From Pseudomonadota bacterium (GTDB taxonomy: Bacteria; Pseudomonadota; Alphaproteobacteria; Sphingomonadales; Sphingomonadaceae): a stretch of DNA of 5,448 nucleotides. The stretch spans positions 1-5,448 of the forward strand of contig JAFAED010000317.1 in the NCBI GenBank assembly GCA_023424275.1, written 5' to 3'. The notes under the pieces were generated by a model. The model did not search any database. It was given only the letters and a program-made list of their open reading frames with translations, and had not been told where the DNA came from. Made by a program: the position numbers and the translations under genes. Positions 4,936-5,448 of the stretch are shown one piece after another (position 1 is the stretch's first letter; each line of letters opens with the position of its first letter).

Positions 4936-5448
4936 TCAACCCATCGGGTAGAGGATGTCCTTGCTGACCTTGTGCAGCGCCTTCATCACCTCGTCCGAAA
5001 GTATCAGCTCCGCCGCGTCGAGGATCGGCTGGACCTGATCATAGGCGCTCACGCCGACGATCGTCGAAGCCACGAAGTCGTGCTGCTTCGACCAGGCCGT
5101 CGCCATCGTCACCGGGTGCAGTCCGGCCTCTTCGGCAATCTTCAGGTAGCGGTCGGTCGCAGCGAGCGTCCGGTCGTTGACGAAGCGGCGTCCCATCGCG
5201 GCCTGCCGACCCTCCATCTTGAGGTAGCGCGAGAAGCGTGCGCCCTCGGGTGTCGCGCCGCCCTGATATTTGCCCGACAGCACCCCACCGGCGAGCGGCG
5301 AATAGGGGATCAGGCTGACGCCCTCCTGCCGGCACACCTGCGCAAGTTCGTCCTCGAAACGGCGGTTGTTAAGGCTGAAATTATTCTGGATCGTGTGATA
5401 GCGTGCGCCGCCCAGCTTTTCCGACGCCGCGAGTGACTTCATCAGTCC
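4936..5448 (-). CDS. Aldo/keto reductase, C-terminal half
   Basis: NAD(P)H-dependent oxidoreductase of the aldo/keto reductase superfamily, (beta/alpha)8 barrel, cytoplasmic. The frame is open to the right edge (170 residues seen, starting GLMKSLAASEKLG), so the start and the catalytic Asp/Tyr/Lys/His half lie outside. Seen, numbered from the Met at 5442: QNNFSLNNRRFEDE (19-32, cofactor-binding strand region), SLIPYSPLAGGVLSGKY (43-59), a loop with RFSRYL, then ASTIVGVSAYDQVQ (125-138), which matches the cofactor-phosphate-binding segment usually written IxGxxxxxQ. The end, KDILYPMG, is typical of the Tas/YajO-like bacterial branch. The substrate cannot be assigned. The TGA at 4936-4938 lies 19 bases from the right repeat copy, and transcripts would run through the repeat pair. 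Confidence 0.95.
   Translation of the reverse strand, partial: GLMKSLAASEKLGGARYHTIQNNFSLNNRRFEDELAQVCRQEGVSLIPYSPLAGGVLSGKYQGGATPEGARFSRYLKMEGRQAAMGRRFVNDRTLAATDRYLKIAEEAGLHPVTMATAWSKQHDFVASTIVGVSAYDQVQPILDAAELILSDEVMKALHKVSKDILYPMG

Noticed and set aside
4740..4967. Plus-strand 75-aa frame containing VRPELVEGLFF and LRQAQHER
   Set aside because: These peptides are chance translations of the two dispersed repeat copies; the frame overlaps two real genes.
4972..5436. A 154-aa plus-strand frame opposite the aldo/keto reductase
   Set aside because: It is Arg/Leu-rich antisense of a clear aldo/keto reductase, with no motif of its own.

Overview
The window is about 5.4 kb of GC-rich, densely coded bacterial chromosome. 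Codon use (strong G/C third positions), the gene families and above all an inverted pair of the dispersed repeat whose core reads CTGAGCTTGTCGAAG suggest an alphaproteobacterium of the order Sphingomonadales (Sphingopyxis/Novosphingobium type). That placement is an inference from familiarity with the repeat, not a database result.

Layout. (1) Positions 2-1096, +: the C-terminal two thirds of glmS (glucosamine-6-phosphate synthase, isomerase domain), cut by the left edge. Its 3' end carries the conserved sequence that Tn7-type elements read as attTn7; the site looks empty. (2) 1083-1607, -: an unrecognised 174-aa protein, convergent with glmS and overlapping its last 14 bases. (3) 1608-1777: a divergent intergenic region with a perfect 7+1+7 palindrome. 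(4) 1778-2455, +: a HAD-superfamily phosphatase/phosphomutase-like protein with all four motifs, starting at GTG. (5) 2456-2599: a gap with a stem-loop at the HAD stop codon and a 12-bp tandem direct repeat. (6) 2600-3472, +: a dienelactone-hydrolase-family alpha/beta hydrolase with a twin-arginine signal, followed 8 bases later by (7) 3481-3720, +, a possible 79-aa single-pass membrane protein. (8) 3734-4189, -: a secreted DUF411 metal-binding protein with a CxCC motif. (9) 4216-4806, +: an unrecognised 196-aa cytoplasmic protein whose start is only 26 bases from the divergent DUF411 start. (10) 4807-4935: an inverted pair of sphingomonad repeats between convergent genes. (11) 4936-5448, -: the C-terminal half of an aldo/keto reductase, cut by the right edge.

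How the genes work together: glmS feeds cell-wall amino-sugar synthesis and is housekeeping. The remaining genes look like single-gene or two-gene transcription units with alternating directions rather than one pathway. The only plausible operon is the exported hydrolase plus the small membrane protein; the only plausible shared control region is the DUF411/unknown divergent pair. I see no CRISPR array, tRNA, rRNA, transposase or clear defence system. The less ordinary items are the repeat pair with compensatory stem changes, the attTn7 position inside a convergent gene, the tandem repeat and palindrome in the leaders, and the two unrecognised proteins.
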